Assembly (NCBI GenBank): GCA_958450325.1
Contig: OY288254.1
Span: 39,509,077 to 39,573,076 of the forward strand
Origin: Agrostemma githago
Taxonomy: Eukaryota > Streptophyta > Magnoliopsida > Caryophyllales > Caryophyllaceae
Length of the DNA stretch: 64,000 bases
Direction: 5' to 3'
Below, piece after piece: positions 29,837-40,915 of the stretch; position 1 is the stretch's first letter; each line of letters starts with the position of its first letter. The translations under genes and the position numbers were made by a program. Under the pieces are notes generated by a model that saw only the letters and a list, made by a program, of their open reading frames with translations, was not told the origin of the DNA and did not search any database.

Positions 29837-31188
29837 ATGAGTGGTTTCCAACCGGGTATGAGCTACGATTTTCGAGCGAGCATGGGGTTTGATCTAAACT
29901 CCCCACACATGGAAGCCGATATGAGCTACTCCTCTTCTTCTATGAACCAAAGCTACGACATGATGACTCCTAATTACTATCAAGCTTCTTGGGGGGATCA
30001 AGACTCTAGTGGGTATGAACTTCAAGGTTATGAAAGCGGCTACCAACAAGTGAACGATTACCAATCCTACGATCATGGCGGCTATTACTCGAGCTATGAT
30101 TGTGAAACCACCATGTTCAATCAAGATTCACCGTATGGAAGCCAATTTCCCCAAAACCCACCATATTACCCTCCACCCCAACCACAATATGAACCCTATG
30201 ACCCACAATACTACCAATCACCCCAACCTTGCTACCAACAATATGATGCCCCACCCCTTGGGCATCATCAAGATTATCAAGGAGCTTTACAAGACCCCAA
30301 TGATCACTAATGCCCGACATGGAGTTGTTTCAATCTATGCTTCAAATGCAAAGGAGCATCCAAGAAACGGCCATTCAATTGCAAAAAGAGCAAGATGAAT
30401 TCATGGCCCGATTTCGAAGGGAAAACGAGGCGAGGGATGCTCGATTAAATGCAATAGCGGTTAAAACCGTAATGCTTTTATCCCGAACATCGCAATTAGA
30501 TGAAGGGTTCCCACTTGAGAAAGGGGAGCAACCTAGCCATGAAGCCGCCGATGTAGTTCCCTTTGGAGGAGAAATTTGCTTTGAAGAACCTCAATCGTCT
30601 ACCCAAAAAGAGACGAATGAGGAGATGACCCTTGGTGAAGGCAACATTGGTGAGGAATTGGAGGAGGATAGAGAGTTGGATGGGTTGGTAGAGTTTGTGA
30701 GGATGTTGGGTGAAATTGTTAGCCTCGAGTTGCCCTTGTGCGATAATTTGGACAAGCATCAAGAGCCCCTTGCTAGTACACCGAGAGATGACTTGGAAGA
30801 GATTGAAACTGCCGGTAGAAGTTTCGACTCTCCTCTCCAAGATGATGTGGGGCCGAGTGATGAAGCTGGGGAACCACAACTTGAGGAAAGTGTGGGGGTG
30901 TGCAACGAGGAAGTGAGGCCAAAGCCGCTTTTTGTGCCTTGTTTCTTAGAGATGAAGCTTGCTTGTGATTGGAGGCAATGCTTAGGGAAGAAGAGGTCGG
31001 TTAAGCTCGTAGGATGGATAGACCCCGGAGACAACTTTGATGATGACGTTGGGTCTTTTAATTCCTACTTCTTGCCTCCACCTTGGAGGCCGTGGAGGTT
31101 AGCTAGGCTCGAGCGCTTCTTGGGCCTTCACTATGATGTCGGTAGCGCGTTCGACTTGCTCCTCCATGCCCTTGAGGGCTACGGTTGA
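29837..31188 (+). pseudogene. Gag-derived low-complexity protein with shared C-terminal domain (ATH-2)
   Basis: Two overlapping frames. The first (29837-30310) is Y/Q/P/G/S-rich and prion-like, with repeats such as PQYEPYDPQYYQSPQP. A one-base deletion relative to ATH-4 near 30307 makes the overlap TAATG, and the second frame (30310-31188) continues with a coiled-coil stretch (MLQMQRSIQETAIQLQKEQ), an acidic middle and the C-terminal domain: GKKRSVKLVGWIDPGDN, SYFLPPPWRPWRLARLERFL and SAFDLLLHALEGYG. No capsid core, zinc knuckle or enzyme. Confidence 0.75.
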
Positions 31189-31515
31189 AGAATGGAGTCC
31201 ACCATCCTAGGTTTGACGGAGTTCCTAAAGAACCGTCATGTTGTATATTCCCCTCCCTTCTTCTTTAGAGTACTTGTGCTTGTATTTGTGTGCTTTATTT
31301 CTTGATTTTGTTAGTTTTGTGATATTCTTGTTATTTGGATTTTTGATGAGCGATGTGAGGGAGCGAATTTGATGTGTGTTGGAGCTTTGTTGATAGGTGA
31401 AGTGCATGTGATTCCTAGAAAGGAATGGTTGACGATGGAGTTTGGTTTGCGAGCGAGGAAGTCAGTTTTTGAAGCTTATGATAAGCTTTTGGGTTTGGAT
31501 ATGGCCATGAAGACT

Positions 31516-31763
31516 CATCCCGACCGGGAAGAGGGCTTCCCGACCGGGAAGGATGAGTAATCCCGACCGGGAAGGAGCCATCCCGATCGGGATGAAGGTG
31601 TTAACAATCGGACTCACTGGAGTGCATTCCCGACCGGGACGAGAGCTTCCCGATCGGGAAGGGTTTATCAACCCGATCGGGACCATCCATCCCCACCGGG
31701 ATGGTCCCCTTTCTCTCTTTTGAGCCTTTTCTTAGGCGTTTGACTCCACCCATCCATTATACC
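31516..31763 (+). promoter_or_regulatory. Internal palindrome array and TATA-like box (ATH-2)
   Basis: About nine TCCCGNNCGGGA repeats (31516-31712), then 44 bp to ATTATACCCCCTCCC (31757-31763 is the TATA-like core). Confidence 0.6.
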
Positions 31764-31900
31764 CCCTCCCAGCCTCCCTACTCCTCCTTACTCCTATCAT
31801 ATGACCCGTACACCTCACCTTACACCGAAATCCACATCAATTTCCACCTCCCTGCACCATGACTACCCCAACCATGCGGTTTTATCAAGCTTGAAGCGGG

Positions 31901-31969
31901 ATGACAACAAAGAAGACAAGCAACGTGCCTACATTGACCTATGAGACGATGGAGCGAGTGAGTTACTAG
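31901..31969 (+). CDS. Micro-ORF of ATH-2, 22 codons
   Basis: Peptide from MTTKKTSNVPTL to ETMERVSY, equal in length to the ATH-3 frame although the DNA differs at many positions. Confidence 0.4.
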   Translation: MTTKKTSNVPTLTYETMERVSY

Positions 31970-32105
31970 CCGATTGGTTTGGGTAACTATCCTTACTTTT
32001 CTGTCTTTTATAGCTTGTTTTCCTTTGTGTTTGTTCCCTTCCCCTTGTACACTTTTATATCATGGAGTCATGGTGGCCTTCGAGGCCTCGGTAGTGGTTG
32101 CTCCC

Positions 32106-32336
32106 GACTCCCGACGATGTGATTACGTCGAGAGTCAATCGAAAAATCCAAATTTTACAAGATTTTCACTTTCTTTTTTGAGGATTTAGTCGGATTTAGG
32201 CGGAATCCGGGCTAAGTGACTTGATTACACCTAGCCCTCCCCTCCCATTTCCTTTTATTTCCTTCTTTTTTATTTCTTCCCCCATCCATATTTTTTCTTG
32301 TCTCGGCCCTTGGTGACTTGATTACACCCCGGCCGG
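32106..32336 (+). other. Three-hairpin cluster (triad) of ATH-2
   Basis: Hairpin 1 (32106-32136): GACTCCCGACG / CGTCGAGAGTC, loop ATGTGATTA; relative to ATH-3 the inner ATG/CAT pair changed to ACG/CGT on both sides. Hairpin 2 (32209-32237): GGGCTAAGTG / CACCTAGCCC, loop ACTTGATTA. Hairpin 3 (GGTG/CACC, 32312-32328): loop ACTTGATTA. Confidence 0.83.
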
Positions 32337-32427
32337 ACACCTTCTACCTTTTCTTCACTTTATTTTTGATTTTTAGTTTTATTTTCGTAGTTTCTTTTTC
32401 TTTCTTTTGTCTCTCCGCACCCTACGA

Positions 32428-32467
32428 TCGAGCATGAGGACATGGCTCGATTTAAGTGTGGGGGAGC
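32428..32467 (+). other. Internal hairpin and polypurine tract of ATH-2
   Basis: TCGAGC, 11-nt loop with GAGGACAT, GCTCGA (32428-32450), then TTTAAGTGTGGGGGAGCG. Confidence 0.75.
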
Positions 32468-32646
32468 GATATTCTAGGGTAGTTAGCTTTATTTTTGTAG
32501 TTTTTCGAAAAAGCTTTAAAAATCCTAAAAAATTGAAAAAAATTCACAAAAATCAAAAAAGATTTTTCTTTTGAGTGTTTTCTCTTTGTGTCCTTGCGTC
32601 GTGTTTTTGTTTTGTTGTGCGTGTTTGCCTCCCTTTTTCCATATAG

Positions 32647-32691
32647 GTTGCTTAAATCGCCGTTAGCTTTGGAGAGCTTCCAAGACTTCCG
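32647..32691 (+). other. Exon A candidate, 45 nt, ATH-2
   Basis: Preceded by CTTTTTCCATATAG and followed by GTAACATC. Confidence 0.4.
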
Positions 32692-33758
32692 GTAACATCT
32701 CTTCACCCTTTTTTCCTCTTTGTTCCTTGTGGAGTTTGGAGGAGTTGTGTGTTGTGGTGTGCTCGGGCGGAGCTTGTAAAGTTTGTGGTTGATTGGTGAC
32801 TTGTTTGGAAATTTCGGGGTGGTATTTGTGTTATATATGTGTTCGTTTTGTTTTGTTTTTGTTTTGTTGCTTTTGCTTCTTTTTCTTTCGTTCGTTTTCG
32901 TCGTGTCTTTGTTTTGTGTTGTGTTGTGTTTCTTGTGCGTAAACCGTTTTTGAAAACCCGGTTTAGAGGCTAGTGTGTGAGTATCTATTTTCCCTTCCTA
33001 GTTGTATAAATCGAGTTTTGGACTTTGATCTAGTAGAATGACCCTGAATCAATGAGTTCGTTGGTCCTTTACCTTGAGTCCACCTAGCTTACTAGGAATT
33101 TACTGCGGGATTTGCACCTTTGACCATTATGACCACCCACGGTGTGAAAAGGCCTTGGTTACCGAGTCTCGTCCCTTAGGTGACCGTGTTTGGGATCGTT
33201 TGATTAGTCCAAGTTCTCCACTTTTTGTGGGTTTGAAGGGAAATCGCGACCCCCGACTTACCCATTACCCTACCTTCCTCACATCTCCACACAATAAATT
33301 GCAAATTGTTGATTTCTACCTTTCTTGTTATTCAATGAAAGTACCAAAAATGTCAAATCTTGCCAAAAGGGCAAAGAAAATAAAAAGAAAGAAAAAAATG
33401 AAAGAAAGAAAAGAAATGAAGAAAAAGAAAAGGCACAAAAGCCAAAAACAAAATAGAAAAGAAGAAAAAGAAATGGCATGGCAACAAACAAATCAAAACG
33501 TCGAAAAAAAGAAAATGCCAAAAGAAAACCCGTCTCACAAAAAAAAGAAATCCCCACAAAAATAAGCCTTTTTTCCGACTTTTTCCGTGAAGAGCCTACC
33601 AAAGGACCGAGTCCCGAGGAAGGATGATAGCGGCCTTAGTCGGTCTTCCCTCATTTTGCATGTTTTCCACCTTTTTACTTGGACTAGTTAGGCGGTTTTG
33701 GACACGGGACGACCCTCTTGGCTCACGCTAAAGGGGGCGGGGTCTCACTTACCTACAG

Positions 33759-33840
33759 TGTCGTCTAACACCGTGGTTCTTCACTTTTCCACTCCGCCGA
33801 TCGTCCCGTAGTACGTTTTTAGAAAGTTAGGAGGATCTAG
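33759..33840 (+). other. Exon B candidate, 82 nt, ATH-2
   Basis: Preceded by CTCACTTACCTACAG, followed by GTAAGTTACC after CTAG. Confidence 0.5.
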
Positions 33841-34188
33841 GTAAGTTACCAACGTTTTTGTTGCTTTATCGTCATACTATTAGGGATTAGTTCACCTTGG
33901 TTTGTATTGCTAGCTTGGGAACGTTGTCACTTACCTCGAGTCCTAAACTGGTGCTTCTTTCACCGCTTTTAGAGGGAAGCGGTATTTCTTTTGTTTTGGG
34001 TGCAACCGTCTAAGTGTTTGTTTGTGTTTTTGTTTGTTTGTGTGTTTTGTGTCCGGTTGCATCCGCGGTTTTGTCGCAAGACCCGACTTGCCTTGCGGAG
34101 TACACTTTTCCTCTAAGTGTACTCGCGTGAGTTGAAGGGGCGTAGGGTGCGCCAATACCAACTCGGATAGTTTAGTAGTTAGTATGTG

Positions 34189-34226
34189 CTTACTCGAGGG
34201 AGAGTAAGGGTTAAGTGTGGGGGAGT
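34189..34226 (+). other. 3' hairpin and polypurine tract of ATH-2
   Basis: CTTACTC / GAGTAAG stem with one inner mismatch (34189-34208), then TTAAGTGTGGGGGAGT up to the LTR. Confidence 0.88.
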
Positions 34227-35849
34227 TGATAAGTGTGGTTTGTAATGCCTATTTTGTAGTGTTTTAATTTTCCTTGTAGAATCGCTCCATGGGAGCGGTT
34301 TAGGGGCTTCTTATGCTTCCTTTAGTTCGTTTCAGGTTCCCGAGACCGATTTGGAAGAGTTGGAGCGATTCCGACTCTATACATACACATTTTGGAGCCA
34401 ACGGAGTAAAGGAACGATGATTCGATGCCTTGGAATCGACCCCGAGACCTTGGGACCCAATCCCGAGCCTCCGAGACCCGATCCCGAGTCCCAAGAATCG
34501 ATGGGAAGCCCATGAGAAGCAAGGAGGGACCAAAAAGTTCATATTGGAGGCCTACAAGGCTCATCCCGAATGGGTATGGCCTCATCCCGTCCGGAATGAA
34601 GGACGAAACGAAGATGAGCATACTGATTGCCCATCCCGACCGGGAGCAGGTCTTCCCGGCCGGGACCGACCCCATCCCGACCGGGACCACCTCGTCTCGG
34701 TCGGGACGGGGATGCTGCAGCCCGCCTTCAATTATTTTCTTCTCCTTTCATTCTTAAACCCTATATATACCCCCCTCTTGTATGAAGACACCATCATATG
34801 TTATATTCTTCACCTCTCCTAAAACCCTAGACTACTTTAGGTTAGATTAGATTAGATTAGTGTAGATTAGTCGGTAATTAGTAGTTAATCCTAGATTAGT
34901 GCTTGTATTTTGGATCTCTTGAAGAATCCACCAAGATTGACAACCTTGGTGGAATTGATTGGGTTTTCTTCTATACAAGTGTTCTCCTTTTCCATTTCCT
35001 TTGTAGTATGGTATAATCTTCTCTTCCTTTTTACTCTTAATCCTTTATTATTCATCAAGTTCTCATCTTTAGTTCTTGTTTATTGTTTTCACTAGTTTGT
35101 TTGTGTATGTTTGGTTGTTTGAGTTTGTTTACCTTGTTTATGTTGGTTTTTACTTTAGATATGTTAGAGTAGTGTTCTTGCTAGGGTTAGTAGGGTGATT
35201 AGGGTGTTAATTGGGTGATTAAGGGTTTGTTGGAGATGTTGGTGGAAGATTTGGGTTTCCTCTTGGTTTGTTGCACATCACATGTTTGTTGAAATGCTTG
35301 AATGACTAAGTAGTTGCGAATGCTTGTTCTTCTTGCCTTTCTCTTGTGGGTGTTAGTTTGTTTGTGGGTTCGGTTCCCTCACTAAGATTGCGAGAGCCCG
35401 GTGAGGACGAAGTAGCGAGAGCCCGGATGCGACCTAGGCCACCATAGCGCGCTAGAACCCCGTTTGTCATGTGTGTCGCAGAGATGGGTTCTAGGTGGAA
35501 CCTCTAGGTCGGTTTAAGTTGCGAGAGCTCGGACCAACCTAGATTACCCTGCTACCTCCTTCGCTCTAGTTCTCCCTTGACCATTCCATTACCCCTTTGA
35601 CCCCGACCTAATCCTAGCCCGTTCTCCTTCGTTTGCTTCCTCCTTAGTCTTAGTCTTAGTCTAGCTTTCCTCCCCTTCTATCATTCTCTAGTTTAGTTTA
35701 GCTCGTTGACTTAGTCTAGTATTTGGGCCGACCTAGTCTAGGCTATACATTACCGTCCCCGTGGATTCAACCCGACTTGCCCTATCTACCGTAGGAATAG
35801 TCGGTTATTTTATTGACGGTTGGGATTCCACGACAAATCCTTCCCATCA
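34227..35849 (+). repeat. 3' LTR of ATH-2
   Basis: 1623 bp. Same parts as the 5' LTR (array 34561-34710, TATA 34761-34770), with a deletion of roughly 20 bp near 35410 inside the GCGAGAGCCCGG box region. Confidence 0.93.
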
Positions 35850-36199
35850 TGGAGTACTGCGATTTATGGATTTGTAGTCGGAGCAAATCCACCATGGAGC
35901 ATAATATCACGATACGTACATAGAGTTTCGAAGCAATTAAAGATTGATATATCCTATATGCCAAATGGAATATTTCTTGTTCGATTTCATGATAAGGAGT
36001 GACAGCATGTGGCGTTGCAATCGGATCATATCATGCTTGATAACAAACCTGTTATCATACATGAATGGTCTGAGGATGCGAATTTGGCTAAGTATGATGT
36101 GAAAAGCCTTCCTATCTGGGTGAAGTTGATGGAGCTTGATCTCAAATTTCCGGATAAAGAGTTTTTACGTAAAATAGGAGGTCTGGTGGGTAAGGTTAT
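35850..36199 (+). pseudogene. LINE ORF1, piece 2 (DUF4283)
   Basis: After the TGGAG duplication the frame reads TAIYGFVVGANPPWSIIS and GIFLVRFHDKE, then past one TGA IIHEWSEDANL and LPIWVKLMELDLKFPD, all landmarks of the plant DUF4283 domain. It ends at the GTTAT duplication before ATH-4. DUF4283 proteins are thought to bind nucleic acid in plant LINEs. Confidence 0.82.
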
Positions 36200-37839
36200 T
36201 GATAAGTGTAGTTTGTAGTGCCTATTTGTTGTGTTTTGGTCCCATTTTCCTTGTGGAATCGCTCCTTGGGGACGGTTCATGGGCTTCTTATGCTTCCTTT
36301 AGTTCGTTTCAGGTTCCCGAGACCGATTTGGAAGAGTTGGAGCGATTCCGACTCGATACATACACATTTTGGAACAACCGAGATAAAGGAACGATGACTC
36401 GAGGCCTTGGAATCGACCCCGAGACCTTGGGATCCAATCCCGAGACTCCGAGACCCGATCCCGAGTCCCAAGAATCGAGGAGAATCCCATGAGAGGCAAG
36501 GAAGGACCAAAAAGCTCTTAAGGGAGGCCTACAAGACCCATCCCGGTCGGGAAGGCCTCATCCCGATCGGGATAGGGTGCACAATTGAAGAGGTTACTGT
36601 GAGGAGCCCGTCCCGGCCGAGACCAGGCCGTCTCGGTTGGGACCAAACCGTCCCGGGCGGGACCAATCTGTCCCGGGCGGGACCATGCAGCTGCTGCACG
36701 CCTTCAATTCTCCTCTTCTCCTTTCATTCTTAAACCCTATATATACCCCCCCCCCCCCCCCCCTCATGTATTAAGACACCATCTTATGTTATATCCTTAA
36801 ACCCTAGACTACTTTAGGTTAGATTAGATTAGATTAGTGTAGATTAGTCAGTAATTAGTAGTTAATCATAGATTAGTCTTGTATTAAGGGAATTCTTCAA
36901 GATCTTCTCCAAGCTTGACAACCTTGGATGTTTGTTTTGGGTTTTCTTCATTAATGCAAGTTTTGTTCTTTCTTCCTCTCTAGTGTGGTATAATCTCCTC
37001 TTCCTTTTCTCTTAATCTTGTTTATGTTGTCCAAGTTTGTATCTTTATTATTGTTTGTTCATTGTTATCATTAGTTTGTTGATGTTTGTTTTGTTTATTT
37101 GATGATTCCTCTTGTTAGTATTAATTTTAGATTAGATATGTTAGAGTAGTGTTCTTGCTAGGGTTAGTAAGGTGATTAGGGTGTTAATTGGGTGATTAAG
37201 GGTTTGTTAGAGATGTTGGTGGAAGATTTGGGTTTCCTCTTGGTTTGGTGCACATCACATGTTTGTTGAATTGCTTGAATGACTAAGTAGTTGAGAATGC
37301 TTGTTTTTCTTGCCTTTCTTTTGTGGGTGTTAGTTTGGTGTGGGTTCGGTTCCCTCACTAAGTTGCGAGAGCCCGGTGAGGACGACCCCTAGGCCGGTCT
37401 AAGTAGCGAGAGCCCGGATGCGACCTAGGCCACCATAGCGCGCTAGAACCCCGTTTGTCATGTGTGTCACCGAGATGGGTTCTAGGTGGAACCTCTAGGT
37501 GAGTCTAAGTTGCGAGAGCCCGGACCAACCTAGATCACCCTACTACCTCCTTCACTCTAGTCCTCCCTTGACCATTCTGTTACCCCTTTGACCCCGACCT
37601 AATCCTAGCCCGTTTTCCTTAGTTGTTTTCTCCAGCACCTTAGTAGTAGTCTAGTTTTCTCCCCTCTCTAACATTCTTAGATTAGCTTAGCTCGTTGACT
37701 TAGTCTTGTATTTAGGCGACCTTAGTCTAGGCTATACATTACCGTCCCCGTGGATTCGACCCGACTTACCCTATCTACCCTAGTTAGGATTAGCCGGTTA
37801 TATTATTGACGGTTGGGACGTGACGAATCCTTACCATCA
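36200..37839 (+). repeat. 5' LTR of ATH-4
   Basis: 1640 bp. Palindrome array 36537-36685, in which some units have GC centres (TCCCGGGCGGGA); TATA 36738-36746, directly followed by 18 C (36746-36763). Confidence 0.93.
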
Positions 37840-37863
37840 ATTTGGCGCCGTTGCCGGGGACGG
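37840..37863 (+). other. Primer binding site of ATH-4
   Basis: ATTTGGCGCCGTTGCCGGGG next to the LTR end. Confidence 0.9.
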
Positions 37864-37977
37864 TGCTAGATTGGACTTTGTTTTCCTAGTTACTTGACTT
37901 AGTCTTTGTGTTTGTGTTTTTCTTATTTCTTTTTGTTACCTTGCTTCTTGTGTGTGTGAAGTTTATTTCTCTCTTGT

Positions 37978-37998
37978 CTAGTGCCCAAAAAGCACTAG
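37978..37998 (+). other. Leader hairpin of ATH-4
   Basis: CTAGTGC, loop CCAAAAA, GCACTAG; identical to ATH-2. Confidence 0.62.
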
Positions 37999-38094
37999 GC
38001 TTCTCACGTTTGTTCTTAGTCTACAGTTTGTGCTTAGAGGTGGTGATTATCTTCTTCTTGCAACTCAGAGCCGCTTTAACGGACGGTTGCTAGA

Positions 38095-39435
38095 ATGAGT
38101 GGTTTCCAACCGGGTATGGACTACGATTTTCGGGCAAGCATGGGGTTTGATCTAAACTCCACACACTCGGGAGCCGATATGAGCTACCCCTCTTCTTCCA
38201 TGAACCAAGGGTATGACATGACGTCCCCCTACCACTATCAAGCTTCTTGGGTAATCAAGATGGGTATGATCCTCAAGATTATGAAAATGGCTACCAACAA
38301 GTGGACGATTATCACTCCTACAATCATGGTGGCTATTACTCGGGTTATGGTTGTGAACCCACCATGTTCAATCAAGATTCACCATATGGAAGCCAATACC
38401 CCCAAAACCCACCATATTACCCTCCACCCCAACCACAATATGAACCCTATGACCCACAATACTACCAATCACCCCAACCTTGCTACCAACAATATGATGC
38501 CCCACCCCTTGGGCATCATCAAGATTATCAAGGAGCTTTAAAAGACCCCAATGATCACCAATTACCCGACACGGAGGTGTTTCATTCTATGCTTCAAATG
38601 CAAAGGAGCATCCAAGAAACGGCCATTCAATTAAAAAAGGAACAAGATGATTTAATGGTCCAAATGCGAAGGGCAAACGAGGCGAGGAATGCTCAATTAA
38701 ATGCATTATCGGTTCAAGCCGTAATGTCTTTATCCCGAGCATCACATTTAGATGGAGGGTGCCCACTTCAGAAAGAGGAGCAACCTAATTACGAAGTCGC
38801 CGATGTAGTTCCCTTTGATAGAGAGATTTGCTTTGAAGAACCTCAATCGTCTACCCAAAAAGAGACGAATGAGGAGATGACCCTTGGTGAAGGCAACATT
38901 GGTGAGGAATTGGAGGAGGATGGTGAGTTGGAAGGTTTGGTGGAGTTTGTGAAGTTGTTGGGTGAAATTGTTAGCCTCGAGTTGCCCTTGTCCGAGAACG
39001 TGGATAGGCATCAAGAGCCCCTTGCTAGTACACCGAGAGATGGTTTGGAAGAGATTGAAGCCGCCGGTAGAAGTTTCGATCCTCCATGATGATGTGGGGC
39101 CGGATGATGAAGATGGGGAACCACAACTTGAGGAAAGTGTGGGGGTGTGCATTGAGGAAGTGAGGCCAAAACCGCTTTTTGTGCCTTGTTTCTTGGAGAT
39201 GAAGCTTGCTTGTGATTGGAGGCAATGCTTAGGGAGAAAGAGGTCGGTTAAGCTCGTAGGATGGAGAGACCCCGGGGACAACTTTGAAGATGATTTTGGG
39301 TCTTGGGATTCCTACTTCTTGCCTCCTCCTTGGAGGCCGTGGAGGTCGGTTAAGCTCGAGCGCTTCTTGGGCCTTCACTATGATGTCGGTAGCGCGTTCG
39401 ACTTGCTCCTCCATGCCCTTGAGGGCTACGGTTGA
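38095..39435 (+). pseudogene. Gag-derived low-complexity protein with shared C-terminal domain (ATH-4)
   Basis: Same protein as in ATH-2 but in three frames. MSGFQPGMDYDFRASMGFDL starts at 38095; a deletion near 38250 shifts to the frame 38247-39089 (prion-like and coiled-coil parts intact); a second deletion near 39086 shifts to the frame ending at 39435 with SYFLPPPWRPWRSVKLERFL and SAFDLLLHALEGYG. At the point where ATH-2 has TAATG this copy is open, which shows that one long frame is ancestral. Confidence 0.75.
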
Positions 39436-39765
39436 AGAAGAGTCCATCATCCTAGGTTTGACGGAGTTCCTAAAAGAACCGTCATGTTGTATATTCCCCT
39501 CTCCTCTTCTTTAGAGTACTTGTGCTTGTATTTGTGATTTTTGTTTCTAGGACTCTTTTGTTTTGTGATATTCTTGTATTTGTTTTGGTATTTTGATGAG
39601 CGATGTGAGGGAGCGAATTTGATGGGTTCTTTGAGTTTATTATGATAGGTGAAGTGAAGGTGACTCCTAGAAAGGAGTAGTTGATGATGGAGTTTGGCTT
39701 GCGAGCGAGGAAGTCGGTTTTTGAAGCTTATGATAAGCTTTTGGGCTTGGGGAAGCCAAGAAGAC

Positions 39766-39984
39766 TCATCCCGACCGGGAAGAGGGCTTCCCTACCGGGA
39801 AGGATGAGGAATCCCGACCGGGAAGGAGCCATCCCGATCGGGATGAAGGTGCCAGAAATCGGACTCACTGGAGTGCATTGTCGACCGGGACGAGAGCTTC
39901 CCGATCGGGAAGGGTTTAGCAACCCGATCGGGACCATCCATCCCGACCGGGATGGTCCCCTTGACTCCACCCATCCATTATACC
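39766..39984 (+). promoter_or_regulatory. Internal palindrome array and TATA-like box (ATH-4)
   Basis: About nine TCCCGNNCGGGA repeats (39766-39958) and ATTATACCCCCTCCC. The interval between them is about 20 bp, because some 25 bp present in ATH-2 are missing. Confidence 0.58.
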
Positions 39985-40110
39985 CCCTCCCAACCTCCCT
40001 ACTCCTCCTTACTCCTATCATATGACCCGTACACCTCACCTTTCACCGGATCCACATCAATTTCCACTCCCCTCACACCATTACTACCTCTACCATGCAT
40101 TTTATCGAGA

Positions 40111-40188
40111 ATGAAGCGGAAAAGCAATGATGAAGACAAGCAAGCGCCTTTATTGATCTATGAGACGATGGAGAGAGTGAGTTGCTAA
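40111..40188 (+). CDS. Micro-ORF of ATH-4, 25 codons
   Basis: MKRKSNDEDKQAPLLIYE then TMERVSC. The N terminus differs from ATH-2 and ATH-3 but the last 13 residues align, including PLLI, ET and ERVS. Confidence 0.4.
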   Translation: MKRKSNDEDKQAPLLIYETMERVSC

Positions 40189-40322
40189 CCTATGGTATGG
40201 CAACTATCCTTTCTTTTCCGTTTTTGTTGTTGCTTGTTTTCCTTTGTTTATTCCCTTCCCCTTGTACACTTATGTGTCTTGATGTCATGGTGGCCTTCGA
40301 GGCCCTCATAGTGGTTGCTCCC

Positions 40323-40554
40323 GAATCTCGATGACGTGACTACATCGAGAGTCATTTCAAAATCCAAATTTTTACAAGATTTTTACTTTCTTTTTTGAGG
40401 ATTTAGTCGGATTTAGGCGGAATCCGGGCTAGGTGACTTGATTACACCAAGCCCTCCCCTCCCATTTCCTTTTATTTCCTTCTTTTTATTTTTCTTCCCC
40501 CATCCATATCTTTTCTTGTCTCGGCCCATGGTGACTTGACTACACCCCGGCCGG
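40323..40554 (+). other. Three-hairpin cluster (triad) of ATH-4
   Basis: Hairpin 1 (40323-40353): GAATCTCGATG / CATCGAGAGTC, one mismatch, loop ACGTGACTA. Hairpin 2 (40426-40454): GGGCTAGGTG / CACCAAGCCC, one mismatch, loop ACTTGATTA. Hairpin 3 (GGTG/CACC, 40530-40546): loop ACTTGACTA. Confidence 0.82.
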
Positions 40555-40648
40555 ACACCTTCTACCTTTTTCTTCACTTTATTTTTGATTTTTTAGCTTT
40601 ATTATCGTAGTTTCTTTTCTTTTTCTTTTGTCTCTCCGCACCCTACGA

Positions 40649-40687
40649 TCGAGCATGAGGACATGGCTTGATTTAAGTGTGGGGGAG
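40649..40687 (+). other. Internal hairpin and polypurine tract of ATH-4
   Basis: TCGAGC / GCTTGA (one wobble) around the 11-nt GAGGACAT loop, then TTTAAGTGTGGGGGAGCG. Confidence 0.73.
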
Positions 40688-40870
40688 CGATATTCTAGCA
40701 TAGTTAGTTTTATTTTCTTAGTTTTTTCGAAAAAAAAATCTTAAAAATCCCTAAAAATTTGAAAAATTTTCACAAAAAATCAAAAAGATTTTTCTTTTGT
40801 GTGTTTTCCTTTTGTGTCATTGTGTCGTATATTTTTTTGTGTGCGTGTTTTGCCTCCCTTTCCCTTATAG

Positions 40871-40915
40871 GTTGCTTTAATCACCGTTAACTTTGGAAGG
40901 CTTTCAAGACTCCCG
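40871..40915 (+). other. Exon A candidate, 45 nt, ATH-4
   Basis: Preceded by CTTTCCCTTATAG, followed by GTAACATC. Confidence 0.4.

Larger units (their letters stand above)
32468..34188 (+). other. Noncoding 3' region of ATH-2
   Basis: Same order of parts as in ATH-3: exon A candidate, TTTTG-rich stretch (about 32840-32890), conserved block (about 33030-33215), purine-rich stretch (about 33340-33565), exon B candidate. A 163-codon frame at 33074-33565 is an accident of the purine-rich stretch: it is not kept in the sister elements. Confidence 0.75.
18282..35849 (+). mobile_element. ATH-2: non-autonomous Athila-like element, hosting ATH-3
   Basis: Perfect 5-bp target duplication TGGAG (18277-18281 and 35850-35854). 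The 5' LTR is split by ATH-3 (18282-19627 plus 29284-29581); the 3' LTR is 34227-35849. The interior (29582-34226) has the same plan as ATH-1 and ATH-4. No RT or integrase. Confidence 0.92.

Noticed and set aside
33074..33565. 163-codon lysine-rich reading frame in ATH-2
   Set aside because: It arises from the purine-rich stretch. ATH-1, -3 and -4 have indels not divisible by three there and no matching frame.
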